Counted from the first letter of the stretch, positions 26,082-34,933 are shown. The stretch is DNA of 64,000 nucleotides from Nodosilinea sp. WJT8-NPBG4 (GCA_019359285.1 JAHHHQ010000042.1:1-64000); one strand, 5' to 3'. Program-made: numbers and translations. Notes: generated by a model from the sequence alone, not told the origin.

Positions 26082-26270
26082 CAACAGCGTTGTCGCGATC
26101 GCAAACTCAACGCGATCGCCTCACAACACTATTGGGCTTCGCTGCAACCGAATTATGATCTCCTGCAACGCTATTGTCACCAGTCACAACGCCGTTGTCT
26201 TTAGCTGCAACAGCATTGCGATCGCCTCTAAAACCGTTTTCAGCCGCCACAACTGGGTTTCTCTTTGAGC
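26082..26270 (+). repeat. 21-nt periodic degenerate tandem array, nine units
   Basis: Nine units of exactly 21 bases start at 26082, 26103, 26124, 26145, 26166, 26187, 26208, 26229 and 26250. Seven of the nine begin CAAC, and the best units read CAACAGCGTTGTC or CAACGCCGTTGTC, with an inner CAAC-n3-GTTG symmetry. Weaker units may extend left to about 26000. One plus frame stays open between stops at 26074-26076 and 26266-26268 and spells heptapeptides of the form C/H-N-x-I/V-V-x-S. No gene start or ribosome-binding site is evident for it. Confidence 0.75.
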
Positions 26271-26365
26271 AAAGCCCTTACCAACTGGGCATTGTGAATC
26301 TAGGCGAGACAGCACGAGGCTACGTGGTGCGTTTTGCCACCTTCCCACTACCCACCCCAGCCGCC

Positions 26366-26746
26366 ATGACCGATACGACCCGTCGCCTCGCGCCCAAGCG
26401 CATTGATGAAGATGTTCAGGCCCTAAACAGTTTGAGGGCGATCGCTAATTACGCGCCCATGCGGCCAGAGGCGTCGTATCAAGCCTTGCAGCAGGCCTAT
26501 CAGGCCATGCGGCAGAGCCAGCAAGATGAAGTCCTCATGGAGGTGACATTCAAGGCTACCCGCGATCGCGCCCGCGCGGCCGAGTGGGAATTTCACAACG
26601 CCGTTTTGGCCATGAAGCAGTCAGTTGTCGGTCAGTTTGGGCCAAACAGTGACGAAATTCAGGCTATCGGCTACACAAGAGCGTCTATGCGCAAGCGATC
26701 GTCCCGCAAAAAAACTTTAGCAACGGACGAAGACCTATCTCAGTAG
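26366..26746 (+). CDS. Conserved hypothetical protein
   Basis: A 126-residue soluble protein starting MTDTTRRLAPKRIDED. It is helical, with ALQQAYQAMRQSQ and FKATRDRARAAEWEFH, and ends in a basic tail (MRKRSSRKK). It resembles a common short cyanobacterial protein type with no known function. I chose the ATG at 26366 because the longer in-frame TTG at 26174 would read through two of the 21-nt repeat units and a poorly conserved lead region. Cotranscription with the next gene is possible. Confidence 0.7.
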   Translation: MTDTTRRLAPKRIDEDVQALNSLRAIANYAPMRPEASYQALQQAYQAMRQSQQDEVLMEVTFKATRDRARAAEWEFHNAVLAMKQSVVGQFGPNSDEIQAIGYTRASMRKRSSRKKTLATDEDLSQ

Positions 26747-26854
26747 CCTTGGGGCAAGAACAGGTAAACTTTGAGCAATACAGTATCCCTGTAGCATGGG
26801 CAAAGCTTGCCCTCACCAGACATTAAGCGCTCTTCCCTCGCCCCACCCCTTGCC

Positions 26855-27517
26855 ATGTTCACCTCGCCCGATGCCCGTCGCTATGCCCCTGCCACCGAGC
26901 GCAACCGCGAGCCGATCTTAGCGGTGCTCCAGCGGGTGCTGCCCCCCACCGGCACCGTGCTTGAAGTGTCGAGCGGCACTGGAGAGCACGCCGTATTCTT
27001 TGCGCCCCACCTCGCGCCTCGGCAGTGGTTGCCCTCAGACCTCGACCCCAGTGCCCGAGCCAGCATCGCCGCCTGGCGAGAGGCCGCTCCTGCGGCAAAC
27101 CTGCACACGCCCATCGCGCTAGATGCGGCTGCCCCCCTCTGGCCGGTCGAATCTGAAAACTTCAGCGATGTGCTCTCAGAACTCGACTTGCAGCAGCACC
27201 CAATTACCGCCCTGGTCAATATCAACATGATTCACATCGCTCCTTGGGCTGCCTGCTTAGGGTTGCTGGCGGCGGCGGGGCGAATTTTGCCCCCTGGCGG
27301 TATTCTGTATCTCTACGGGCCTTACAAGCAGAACGGGCAGCATACCGCCCCCAGCAACGCTGCGTTCGACGACAGTTTGCAGGCCCAAAACCCCGAGTGG
27401 GGCGTGCGCGATTTAGACGCGGTGGTGGCCGCCGCCAAAGTCTACGGGCTGGCGCTTGTCGAAACCATGGCCATGCCTGCCAACAATCTTTCGGTGGTGT
27501 TTAGAGCGATCGGTTAG
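26855..27517 (+). CDS. DUF938 family SAM-dependent methyltransferase-like protein
   Basis: A 220-residue class I methyltransferase fold. The N-terminus RRYAPATERNREPIL and the SAM-binding motif VLEVSSGTGEHAVFFA are characteristic of DUF938; NINMIHIAPW and GGILYLYGPYKQNG follow in the expected order. The ATG at 26855 matches the usual family start; an in-frame TTG at 26807 adds an unlikely proline-rich lead. The methyl acceptor is unknown. Confidence 0.88.
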   Translation: MFTSPDARRYAPATERNREPILAVLQRVLPPTGTVLEVSSGTGEHAVFFAPHLAPRQWLPSDLDPSARASIAAWREAAPAANLHTPIALDAAAPLWPVESENFSDVLSELDLQQHPITALVNINMIHIAPWAACLGLLAAAGRILPPGGILYLYGPYKQNGQHTAPSNAAFDDSLQAQNPEWGVRDLDAVVAAAKVYGLALVETMAMPANNLSVVFRAIG

Positions 27518-27578
27518 CCTGACGGCCACTGCTCTCGGGCTTCGTTAGACTGTGGCTAACCTGCGTTCTGAGGTCGCC

Positions 27579-27845
27579 ATGATTATCAGCAGCCTTCAGT
27601 TTTTAACCAGCGATGCCACCTATCACGATCTAGCTCTGCGCTGCCAAGAGTATCTGCACTACCAGCAGCGGGGCTGGGCCGACCAGCGAGAGCTAGCCGA
27701 AGACATGCTATTTAACCTGCTGGTGGAATATTTGGTTGGGGTCGGAGTGCCTCGCCCTGCCGCCGAGCAATTCTGCACCGATAGCGACAACCTGACCGAG
27801 CTAGCGATGCGGATCTCGTCCACCTTAGGCCCTGTGGTGGCTTAG
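27579..27845 (+). CDS. Small conserved hypothetical protein
   Basis: An 88-residue, Leu-rich, mostly helical soluble protein beginning MIISSLQFLTSDATYHDLA. I cannot assign a family. The start at the ATG 27579 leaves a 61-base gap after the methyltransferase gene; a GTG at 27552 is in frame. It ends two bases before the stop of the PLP-enzyme gene on the other strand, so the genes are convergent and almost touch. Confidence 0.65.
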   Translation: MIISSLQFLTSDATYHDLALRCQEYLHYQQRGWADQRELAEDMLFNLLVEYLVGVGVPRPAAEQFCTDSDNLTELAMRISSTLGPVVA

Positions 27846-27846
27846 T

Positions 27847-28830
27847 CTACAGCCCCGCTGTCCCAGTACCGCAGATCAAAGCGCAGACCACCTCGCCGGG
27901 CTGCGGTTGGTATTGACTGGTCATTAGGGCGGCGATCGCCGCTCCCCCGCTCAGCTCCGCCGCTACTCCTAGCTCAAACCACAGCCAGCGGCAGGCCTCG
28001 ACCATCGCCTCATCGCTGACCAGCACAAACTCATCCACGTAACGGCGAACGATCTCAAAGGTCAGGAGTTCTGTCTTGCGGGGGGCCAGGGTGTTGGCTA
28101 GGGTTGGGGTGGCCTCTAGCTCAAGAATTTTGCCTGCTTCGACGCTGGCTTTTAGGGTGGGTGCGCCTACCGGCTCAATGCCCACAATGTGAATGCTGGG
28201 CTTGAGCGCCTTAGCCGCCAGACTGACGCCGCTAATTAAGCCGCCGCCGCCAATGGCTACCAGCAGGGTATCGACCTGGGGCAGGTCGGCCAAAATCTCC
28301 AGAGCCAGGGTGCCCTGCCCGGCAATCACTCGCGGGTCGTCAAAGGGGTGAATATAGGGAATCCCCTGGGTAGCGGCCACGGTCATGGCGGCTTGGTTGG
28401 CTTCGTCCCAGTCGTTGCCTGCAAACACCACCTGCGCTCCCCACTGCCGCAGCTTCTCGGCCTTGGTGGGGGGCACATTGCTGCCCAGATAAATGGTGGC
28501 GGGCACCTGGGCTAGCCAGCCTGCATAGGCCACCGCGAGCCCGTGATTGCCCCCCGAGGCGGTGATGATGCCCCGCTGGAGGTCAGCTGCCGAGAGACTT
28601 TTGAGGGTGTTCACCGCCCCCCTAGCTTTGAAAGACCCGGTCACCTGCAAACAGTCGAGCTTGAGCCACAGGTCGGGGCAGCCGGGGATAGCCTGCTTGA
28701 TTGCGATCGCGGGCACCAGAGGCGTGTGCCGAATGTAGGGGGCAATGCGATCGCGGGCTGCCTCAACTTCATCTAGGGTAGGCTCATTGAGCGCAGGGGG
28801 CTCATCCAGAGTAGGGGGTTGATTAAACAC
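27847..28830 (-). CDS. PLP-dependent threonine/serine dehydratase-like enzyme
   Basis: A fold-type II PLP enzyme of 327 residues, of the threonine dehydratase/serine racemase family. The PLP lysine is in GSFKARGA, the phosphate-binding loop in AIGGGGLISG, and ASGGNHGLA is present. There is no C-terminal ACT regulatory domain, so it is like catabolic or racemase-type members rather than biosynthetic IlvA. The GTG start at 28830 gives an unusual Pro-rich lead with the partly repeated TLDEPPALNEPTLDE. It lies 9 bases after a 38-codon small ORF. Confidence 0.88.
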   Translation of the reverse strand: MFNQPPTLDEPPALNEPTLDEVEAARDRIAPYIRHTPLVPAIAIKQAIPGCPDLWLKLDCLQVTGSFKARGAVNTLKSLSAADLQRGIITASGGNHGLAVAYAGWLAQVPATIYLGSNVPPTKAEKLRQWGAQVVFAGNDWDEANQAAMTVAATQGIPYIHPFDDPRVIAGQGTLALEILADLPQVDTLLVAIGGGGLISGVSLAAKALKPSIHIVGIEPVGAPTLKASVEAGKILELEATPTLANTLAPRKTELLTFEIVRRYVDEFVLVSDEAMVEACRWLWFELGVAAELSGGAAIAALMTSQYQPQPGEVVCALICGTGTAGL

Positions 28831-28839
28831 AGCATTGCT

Positions 28840-28956
28840 CTAAATAATCTGCTGACTGTGGAGAAAAAAGTACACCAGCCGGGCCAGGCTGAGACCAATA
28901 AACGACACCAAAATAACGGTGATCGAGACATTGACAATATCGCGGACGGCTTTCAT
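28840..28956 (-). CDS. Small single-pass membrane protein
   Basis: A 38-residue frame from the ATG at 28956 to a TAG at 28840. Residues 8-33 are almost all hydrophobic (NVSITVILVSFIGLSLA), flanked by charged residues, as in a single-span membrane protein. It does not match the photosystem or cytochrome b6f small subunits I know. It precedes the PLP-enzyme gene by 9 bases on the same strand, so cotranscription is plausible. It may be real, but it is short and identified by eye only. Confidence 0.5.
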   Translation of the reverse strand: MKAVRDIVNVSITVILVSFIGLSLARLVYFFLHSQQII

Positions 28957-29022
28957 GGGCGTAGACTAAAGCGCTATGGTTTAGATCAGTATTCTCCCCT
29001 GGCAAGGGGGCGCGGGGGCCAA

Positions 29023-30138
29023 ATGCTCATGAATCGTCGCAGCTTTTTAGCGGGGGCCAGCGGGGTGACCCTGGCTACGCTGCTGGCCGGTTGCCAGCGG
29101 TCCAGTGCTGCTAACCTGCGGCTGGCCATGGTGGTCAACTCGGTGCCTGCTCAGCTGCTCAAAGCATTTCAGCAGTTGCCGGAGCGGGGCAGCAGCGTGG
29201 CGGTGACGCCGCAAGAGTCGCTGTTGGAGCTGTATAGCCTGCTGCAAGATTGGCACGGCGAGAGGGATGGCGCGGCACCGATGGCCGACTGGGTGAGTTT
29301 GGCCGATTATTGGTTGGCTCCCGCCATTCGTCAGGAGTTGGTGCAGCCGATCGAGGTGGCGGCAATTCCTCACTGGGAAGACCTGAATCAGGTTTGGTCA
29401 GAGCTGGTGCGCCGCGATCGCCGCGGCATTCCCAGCCCGAAGGGCAGCATCTGGGCCGTGCCCTACCGCTGGAGTCACCTGGTGCTGCTCTACGACCCCG
29501 ATCGTTTGCCTCGTCAATCGGCTCAGCTCAAGACCTGGGCTGACTTGCTACGACCTGAACTGACGCGCCGCCTGGTGCTGCCCGACCATCCTCGCCTGGT
29601 GCTGGGGTTGGCTCAAAAGGCCGTGAAGGCCTCGGCCAACAGCGCAGACCCGGCGACTGTCGCGGGCCTAGACGACTTTTTATCCAAGCTGCACCAGCAG
29701 GTGCGAGCCTACGACTCCAATTACTATCTTGAGAGTCTGATTGTCGGTGACGCGACCGCGGTGGTGGCCTGGTCAGACGACGTATTGCCGCTGCTGCGCC
29801 AGTACCGCCATCTAGCCGTCGCGGTGCCCCCCGAGGGAACGCTGCTCAGTGCCCAACTCTGGGTCCGGCCTCAGGCGGTGCCCGCCCCTGCTTCCGTCGC
29901 GGTTGACTGGCTCAATTTTTGCCTCGGGGATGACTTCGCTACCCAGCTTGCCATCTTTGGCCACACTACCTCACCGTTGCTCTGGGGGGTTGACCCGCAG
30001 CAACGGCCCGAGCCCCTGCAAACGCCGTCGGAGATTGTGCTGACGCCGGCGATCGCCGACCAGAGCGAGTTTCTCCTTCCCCTCAAGGCCGAAGCTGACG
30101 ACCGCTATGGTCGGCTGTGGCAAAGCTTACGTGCCTAG
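29023..30138 (+). CDS. Extracellular solute-binding lipoprotein, polyamine-binding (PotD) like
   Basis: A 371-residue exported protein. The N-terminus MNRRSFLAGASG has the twin-arginine pattern, and a lipobox ending LLAGC gives an acylated cysteine. The mature part resembles spermidine/putrescine-binding (PotD-type) or iron-binding periplasmic proteins, with an IWAVPYRWSHLVLLYD-type core. No ABC permease or ATPase genes are adjacent, so the ligand and partner are unknown. The starts at 29023 and 29029 are equivalent choices; a longer frame from 28819 would precede the signal peptide. Confidence 0.82.
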   Translation: MLMNRRSFLAGASGVTLATLLAGCQRSSAANLRLAMVVNSVPAQLLKAFQQLPERGSSVAVTPQESLLELYSLLQDWHGERDGAAPMADWVSLADYWLAPAIRQELVQPIEVAAIPHWEDLNQVWSELVRRDRRGIPSPKGSIWAVPYRWSHLVLLYDPDRLPRQSAQLKTWADLLRPELTRRLVLPDHPRLVLGLAQKAVKASANSADPATVAGLDDFLSKLHQQVRAYDSNYYLESLIVGDATAVVAWSDDVLPLLRQYRHLAVAVPPEGTLLSAQLWVRPQAVPAPASVAVDWLNFCLGDDFATQLAIFGHTTSPLLWGVDPQQRPEPLQTPSEIVLTPAIADQSEFLLPLKAEADDRYGRLWQSLRA

Positions 30139-30259
30139 CTCAAAACGCTGAGGCTAACGATGAGCGTTGCCGCAGGTTTTGTCTGGGAATAGCTAGCCTA
30201 GGACTTGACCCAGCTGATTGTGACAGGCTCGAATAGCTGGGGTTCAGGGTCTACGGTGT

Positions 30260-30285
30260 AAGGTTCAAGGCCGGTCGTGAACCTT
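30260..30285. terminator. Hairpin between two convergent genes
   Basis: AAGGTTCA (30260-30267) pairs with TGAACCTT (30278-30285) around a 10-nt GC-rich loop. It lies between convergent genes and could end transcription from both sides. Confidence 0.45.
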
Positions 30286-30335
30286 GAATCCCGAACGCTC
30301 ACTAACCTGCACCCTTGGCTTGGCAGACTACTAGT

Positions 30336-31181
30336 TTATGGGCTTTCGCTAGGCTCTATGGCTTGGGCCGTGGGGGCGGGTTGGTAGCGACGCTCTCCCT
30401 CTGCCACTAGGTTGCGCTGAAGCTGCACAATCAACGCCGAGTCTAAGTTGGCCGAGCAGGCATACACGCTGTTCTCAGAGTTTAGGGGCAGCCCTGGCTG
30501 GTCGACAAAATCACAGGCGTAAAGCCCTGCCATGCGGGAGGTGCGAGAATTGCCCTGGAAGAAGCGGATGTTGTGCCCAAAGTCTCGGGCCGCTGTGCCG
30601 AACTGGTTGAGCACGGCGTAGCGCTCGTTGTAGGTCAGCACCGACCACATTTGGGGGTTGACCATCACGTCGACCACCGTTGTGCCCGAGTCTTCAATCT
30701 GGTAGGAAATCCAAGATTCCACCAGGCGACGCCCGCCTAGATGCGACGTCAGCGAGTCGCGATTCCACCACAGGCTGGGCAGGGTCATGCTGGTCGAGGA
30801 GGCGCGGCGGCTATCACTAGACAGCGAACCATCGACTATGCGATCGGTAAAGTCATCGCCGTTGCCTAAGGACGCGGTGGGAAACATCAGCAGCTGACAG
30901 AACGTTTGGTTGAGTTCGGTCGATCGCCCTGGCCAGTAGCTAGTGAGTAGCTCGTCTGGGCAGCAGGCCGCATCAATGATGGCCACCTCCCCGCTTTCTG
31001 GAACGGTGCAGGCTTCTGAAGACTGTGCCTGAGAAGGGTTGGCAACCCCTACCATCAGCAGGCCTGCACCGGCGATCGCCAACCAGAGCTGCCGAGACAC
31101 CCTCGGTCTAGCCTGGGCCCTAGAGTCCCAGATCTGCCCCTTCACTGATACCCGTGGTGAATGGCCTGGTGCTCCGTCCAT
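30336..31181 (-). CDS. Exported hypothetical protein
   Basis: A 281-residue protein with a positively charged N-terminus and a signal segment with ANPSQAQ as a likely cleavage site near residue 52. The mature part has several cysteines (ACTVPE, ACCPDE, NQTFCQLL, YACDF, YACSA) that may form disulfides, and the segments SLWWNRDSL and LTYNERYAVLNQFG. I recognise no family. AAGGGGG, seven bases upstream, supports the ATG at 31181. It follows the radical SAM gene by 23 bases on the same strand. Confidence 0.75.
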   Translation of the reverse strand: MDGAPGHSPRVSVKGQIWDSRAQARPRVSRQLWLAIAGAGLLMVGVANPSQAQSSEACTVPESGEVAIIDAACCPDELLTSYWPGRSTELNQTFCQLLMFPTASLGNGDDFTDRIVDGSLSSDSRRASSTSMTLPSLWWNRDSLTSHLGGRRLVESWISYQIEDSGTTVVDVMVNPQMWSVLTYNERYAVLNQFGTAARDFGHNIRFFQGNSRTSRMAGLYACDFVDQPGLPLNSENSVYACSANLDSALIVQLQRNLVAEGERRYQPAPTAQAIEPSESP

Positions 31182-31204
31182 GGTTGTGCCCCCTTGGGGT
31201 TTTT

Positions 31205-33844
31205 CTAAAGAAAAATGAGTCGGCTGCGATGCACGTGCTGTAGCGCCAGCGGCTGGTTAGCTACTTTCTCTACCATGGAGACGACGTGCTCTGGTCGCAG
31301 TAGGTTCCCATCGTTGCGACAGTGGCCTACGGCTCTAAGCCAGACTCCATGGCTATCTTTAGGATACTCCAGACCCACGGGTAGAGGGTGGTCTGGGCTA
31401 ACCACCGCCAGCTCGTGCAGGCGCTCTCGCAGGTTAATGAGTTGCATCTTTCCAGACTTGGTTTTTTTCTCCCACAGCACCTCATCGAGCGCCAAAACGG
31501 CCTTAGTCCAGGCGGCCCAAGCTGGAGCCGCTGGGCTGGCGTCTTCGAGGCTTACCTGTACGTAATATTCAGCCTGATCGAGAATTTTGGTGGCAGAAGG
31601 CCCATCTAGGGGCACCTCAGCAATGGCATAGAGCGGGATCTCCGGCGGCAGCTCAGCCCCTAGCCGTTGAAGAAAATCAGCGGGGGCGATCGCCTGAGTC
31701 AGCTCAAAATCCACTACTTCGCCGCTACTGGTGGCCCCTAGCGGGAGCGCATTGGCAGGTGACAGGCGCGGCCCTGGATGGAAACCGCCGGTAAAGGCGA
31801 TGGGCAACCCGGCCCGCCGCAGGGCGCGATCGAACAGGCGCACCATATCCAAGTGGCCAAGTAGTGCCATCGACCCCATCTTGCCCAGGGTCACCCGCAG
31901 GCGCTGCACTCGCTCAGAGCTCGGTTGGCTGTGACCGAGAAAGGCGGGAATGGGGGGTGGCGGCACCACCACATTGTGGCCAAAGTCGGGACCACAGACG
32001 CCGCAGTGGCTACAGCCCTCAAAGGAACAGTCAGGAACTGTGGCCTCTTCTAAGGCACGGAGCAGGTCATCTTTGAGCCAGGCTTTGTCGATGCCAGTAT
32101 CCAGGTGATCCCAGGGCAGCGGGGCGTCGAGGCTGGGACGATCGCCTTCCGTGTCCATCACGTTCCATTCGCCTTGCTCTACTTTCCGGTACTTCCAGGT
32201 CAGACCGGCTTCGTCGATGGCCTGGGTCCAGGCCTTGAAGGCATGCTCCAGACTCTCCCACCAGCTGTCCATGCCGGCCCCCAGTTCCCAAGCGCGCCGC
32301 ACCACGGCAGCTAAGCGGCGATCGCCCCGGCCGACAAAGTCTTCCATCGCCGAGATGCGCACGTCGGTAAAGTTGACCTTGGCCCAGCGCAGGGCCCGAA
32401 ATTCTTCCCGCAGCAGTCGCTGCTTGCGACGAAACTCCTCTGTCGACACGGAGTGCCACTGAAAAGGGGTGTGGGGTTTCGGGGTGAAGTTGGAAATGGT
32501 GATGTTAAAGGCTAGGGGTCGCCGTCCTGACTGGGTACAGGCCTGACGCAGCCAGCGCACGGTTTCGGCAATGCCTAGCACGTCGGCATCAGTCTCGCCG
32601 GGCAGGCCGATCATAAAGTAGAGTTTAACTCGGCCCCAGCCCTGCTCATGGGCGGTTTTGATGCCGCGCAGCAGCTCTTCGTTGGTCAGTCCTTTATTGA
32701 TGATGTCGCGCATGCGTTGGGTGCCCGCCTCGGGGGCAAAAGTGAGCCCGGTGAGGCGGCTGCCGCCAATGATATTGGCAATGTTTTCATCGAAGCGGTC
32801 AACCCGCTGGCTGGGCAGCGACAGCGAAATATTTTCGTCCTTGAGGCGATTTTTAATCTCTACCCCCACCGCTGGTAGCGCCAGGTAGTCAGAGCAGCTC
32901 AGCGACAGCAGCGAAAACTCGTCATAGCCGGTCTTGCGCATGCCGGTCTCAATGGCGTCGATTACGGCCTCTGGTTCCACATCCCGGGCTGGGCGCGTCA
33001 GCATACCGGGTTGGCAAAAGCGGCAGCCCCGAGTGCAACCCCGCCGAATTTCTACGGTCAGGCGATCGTGGACCGTTTCAACGTAGGGCACCAGGCCCAT
33101 GGCATAGGCAGGAATGGGGGTGGCCACCCGGCGCAGCACCCGTGTAGGTACGTTGGGCCGATTGGGATGCACCGAGCCATCGTCGGCCATATCGTAAAAC
33201 CGAGGCACGTAGACCCCTGGCACCTGGGCCAAATCGAGCAGTAGGGCTTCTCGACTCAGGCCAGCCGCCTTGCCCTCTTCCATCACCAGGGCAATTTCGG
33301 GCAATAGCTCTTCACCGTCACCCAGGGCCACGAAGTCAAAGAAGTCGGCATAGGGTTCAGGGTTAGAGGTGGCAGTTTGGCCACCGGCAAAAACTAATGG
33401 CCAGGACCCTGCCTCGGGGGCAAAGGCTCCGGCCTGATCGCGCTCCTGCCAGGTGAGCGGAATGCCTGACAGCGATAGCATTTCGAGAATATTTGTGGCC
33501 CCTAGCTCATAGCTGAGGCTAAAACCCAGGATGTCAAAGTCGGTCAGCGATCGCTGCGACTCCACCGCAAACAGGGGCGTCTGAGTCTCTTTGAGCTTGG
33601 TGGCTAGATCAGATGCGGGTAGGTAGGCGCGATCGCACAGCTGTCGAGGTTGAGCATTTAAAATGCTGTAGAGAATGATATGGCCTAGGTTAGAGGCCCC
33701 AACCTCATAAACCTCAGGGTAGGTTAGCACCCAGCGCACGCTGGCCCCATCCCATGGCTTGTGAGCAGCACCAATCTCATTACCCAGATAGCGGCCCGGC
33801 CGAGAAACCTCAGCATTCACTAATGTGTTAATTGATACAGACAC
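31205..33844 (-). CDS. TIGR03960 family radical SAM protein fused to DUF2344 domain
   Basis: An 879-residue fusion. The N-terminal part is a B12-binding-like plus radical SAM protein with the cluster motif CTRGCRFC (about residues 270-277, in RRGCTRGCRFCQPG), and the C-terminal part (from about 665) is a DUF2344 domain starting LRVTLGKMGSMALLGHLDMV. A Cys-rich linker (CSFEGCSHCGVCG) joins them. In many bacteria this family sits near the RNase E gene; that is not seen here. The reaction is uncharacterised. The start is a GTG at 33844. Confidence 0.92.
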   Translation of the reverse strand: MSVSINTLVNAEVSRPGRYLGNEIGAAHKPWDGASVRWVLTYPEVYEVGASNLGHIILYSILNAQPRQLCDRAYLPASDLATKLKETQTPLFAVESQRSLTDFDILGFSLSYELGATNILEMLSLSGIPLTWQERDQAGAFAPEAGSWPLVFAGGQTATSNPEPYADFFDFVALGDGEELLPEIALVMEEGKAAGLSREALLLDLAQVPGVYVPRFYDMADDGSVHPNRPNVPTRVLRRVATPIPAYAMGLVPYVETVHDRLTVEIRRGCTRGCRFCQPGMLTRPARDVEPEAVIDAIETGMRKTGYDEFSLLSLSCSDYLALPAVGVEIKNRLKDENISLSLPSQRVDRFDENIANIIGGSRLTGLTFAPEAGTQRMRDIINKGLTNEELLRGIKTAHEQGWGRVKLYFMIGLPGETDADVLGIAETVRWLRQACTQSGRRPLAFNITISNFTPKPHTPFQWHSVSTEEFRRKQRLLREEFRALRWAKVNFTDVRISAMEDFVGRGDRRLAAVVRRAWELGAGMDSWWESLEHAFKAWTQAIDEAGLTWKYRKVEQGEWNVMDTEGDRPSLDAPLPWDHLDTGIDKAWLKDDLLRALEEATVPDCSFEGCSHCGVCGPDFGHNVVVPPPPIPAFLGHSQPSSERVQRLRVTLGKMGSMALLGHLDMVRLFDRALRRAGLPIAFTGGFHPGPRLSPANALPLGATSSGEVVDFELTQAIAPADFLQRLGAELPPEIPLYAIAEVPLDGPSATKILDQAEYYVQVSLEDASPAAPAWAAWTKAVLALDEVLWEKKTKSGKMQLINLRERLHELAVVSPDHPLPVGLEYPKDSHGVWLRAVGHCRNDGNLLRPEHVVSMVEKVANQPLALQHVHRSRLIFL

Positions 33845-33922
33845 GATCTAGCTGCCCCAAACGCTCGCGAGCATGACCACCATACTATAACGAGGCGGGG
33901 GTGAGCTTTGCCGAGACTGAAA

Positions 33923-34240
33923 TTAAGCCGCTACCGGCAACTCATCCACCATCTCAAAGGCGCGATCGAGCTGGGTGAGTTCAAACACAATGCGAATAGC
34001 CGGCGGTACAGAGCAGAGGCAGAGGCGCTTTTGTAGCTGACGAGCGTGCTTCAGTGCCGACACCAAAGAGATCAGCCCGGCGCTATCGAGTGACTCGACT
34101 TGGCTCATGTCTACGAACAGGCCATCGGCCTGGTCAGACTGGATCTTTTGCATTAAAGATGAATGGAAATCGTGGGCGTTAGACGCGTTGAGAGAGCCTT
34201 GAGCATGAAAAATAGCCATTTCCTTAGTCATAGTCTGCAT
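33923..34240 (-). CDS. STAS-domain anti-sigma factor antagonist
   Basis: A 105-residue SpoIIAA-like STAS protein. The key serine is in SLDSAGLISL near residue 53, at the position phosphorylated by anti-sigma kinases in partner-switch systems. No kinase or PP2C partner is adjacent, though a PP2C gene is present at 19152. The ATG at 34240 has GGAG about nine bases upstream; the TTG at 34255 is a weaker alternative. Confidence 0.85.
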   Translation of the reverse strand: MQTMTKEMAIFHAQGSLNASNAHDFHSSLMQKIQSDQADGLFVDMSQVESLDSAGLISLVSALKHARQLQKRLCLCSVPPAIRIVFELTQLDRAFEMVDELPVAA

Positions 34241-34435
34241 ACTCGTACACTCCAAGATTAGGGATAAAGTTAAGAACTATTAGGGCCAGCCTGCCATACG
34301 AAGACGATAATCGGAATTAGACCGGCCTGGGTATATCTAGGGACATAGTTGGTCGTATCTTGATATAGATTCAGACCTCATCAATTCCGTGCTTCCGTGA
34401 ATCTACTGAACATATCCCCAACGGCTGAATCATTT

Positions 34436-34451
34436 TGTGATTTGGATCACG
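34436..34451 (+). promoter_or_regulatory. CRP-like (SyCRP1-type) binding site
   Basis: TGTGA-TTTGGA-TCACG matches the cAMP receptor palindrome TGTGA-n6-TCACA at nine of ten positions. It lies 106-121 bases upstream of the small plus-strand gene at 34557 and about 200 bases upstream of the STAS gene. A weak minus-10-like TAGAGT is at 34463-34468. Binding by a CRP-family regulator is inference. Apart from this, 34241-34556 holds no gene. Confidence 0.5.
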
Positions 34452-34556
34452 AATTACCGTGGTAGAGTGCACAACTTCTGCGGGGTGTCATCACTGGCTA
34501 CAGCGCGGCCAAGCTCGACAATGGATAGTAACGAAATCACGTTTAGGTAATGGTTC

Positions 34557-34790
34557 ATGGCCCCCACATTTTCCATTCGTCGACTGGTAGAAAAAGCACT
34601 CCACAGTGGGCTACTGACCCCTGATATTGAGCAGGGTATTAACGCTGAACTGTCTCGCCTAGGGTATTTGCCCATTGGTGACTCCGAAGCATTAGAGCTG
34701 CTCATGTACGAAATGGACGAAGGCCGCATTCGGCTGGTTCCGGGATTTGGAGTATACGGTGAGTCACTGCAGCATTCGGTGTCTAGCTAG
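34557..34790 (+). CDS. Small conserved cyanobacterial protein
   Basis: A 77-residue soluble protein. It is made of a helical N-terminal part (FSIRRLVEKALHSGLLTPDIE), a middle with LSRLGYLPIGDSEALELLMYEMD and a short hydrophobic end. It looks like one of the short conserved cyanobacterial proteins of unknown role. The ATG at 34557 is supported by no obvious Shine-Dalgarno sequence. A CRP-like site lies upstream. Confidence 0.65.
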   Translation: MAPTFSIRRLVEKALHSGLLTPDIEQGINAELSRLGYLPIGDSEALELLMYEMDEGRIRLVPGFGVYGESLQHSVSS

Positions 34791-34933
34791 CTAAAAGCGA
34801 GCGGTCAACCGTGGCTAAGACTTAGACCACCACCCAGATTCCCAGCATTTTCAGGCCACCTCAGGACTTTCCCCAAGGTGACCTCAGTATCTTTATGAAA
34901 GCTTTATAGAAACCGTCCGGATTATTGCTGGTC

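Noticed and set aside
26082..26270. CRISPR array
   Set aside because: Units are contiguous 21-mers without unique spacers, and no cas genes are near.
26174..26365. Upstream extension of the 126-residue gene from a TTG
   Set aside because: It would translate the repeat array and a lead without resemblance to the conserved part; the ATG at 26366 starts with a typical sequence.
28819..29022. Longer N-terminus for the substrate-binding lipoprotein
   Set aside because: The twin-arginine signal and lipobox begin at 29023-29029, and the lead region overlaps the opposite-strand small ORF and PLP gene start.
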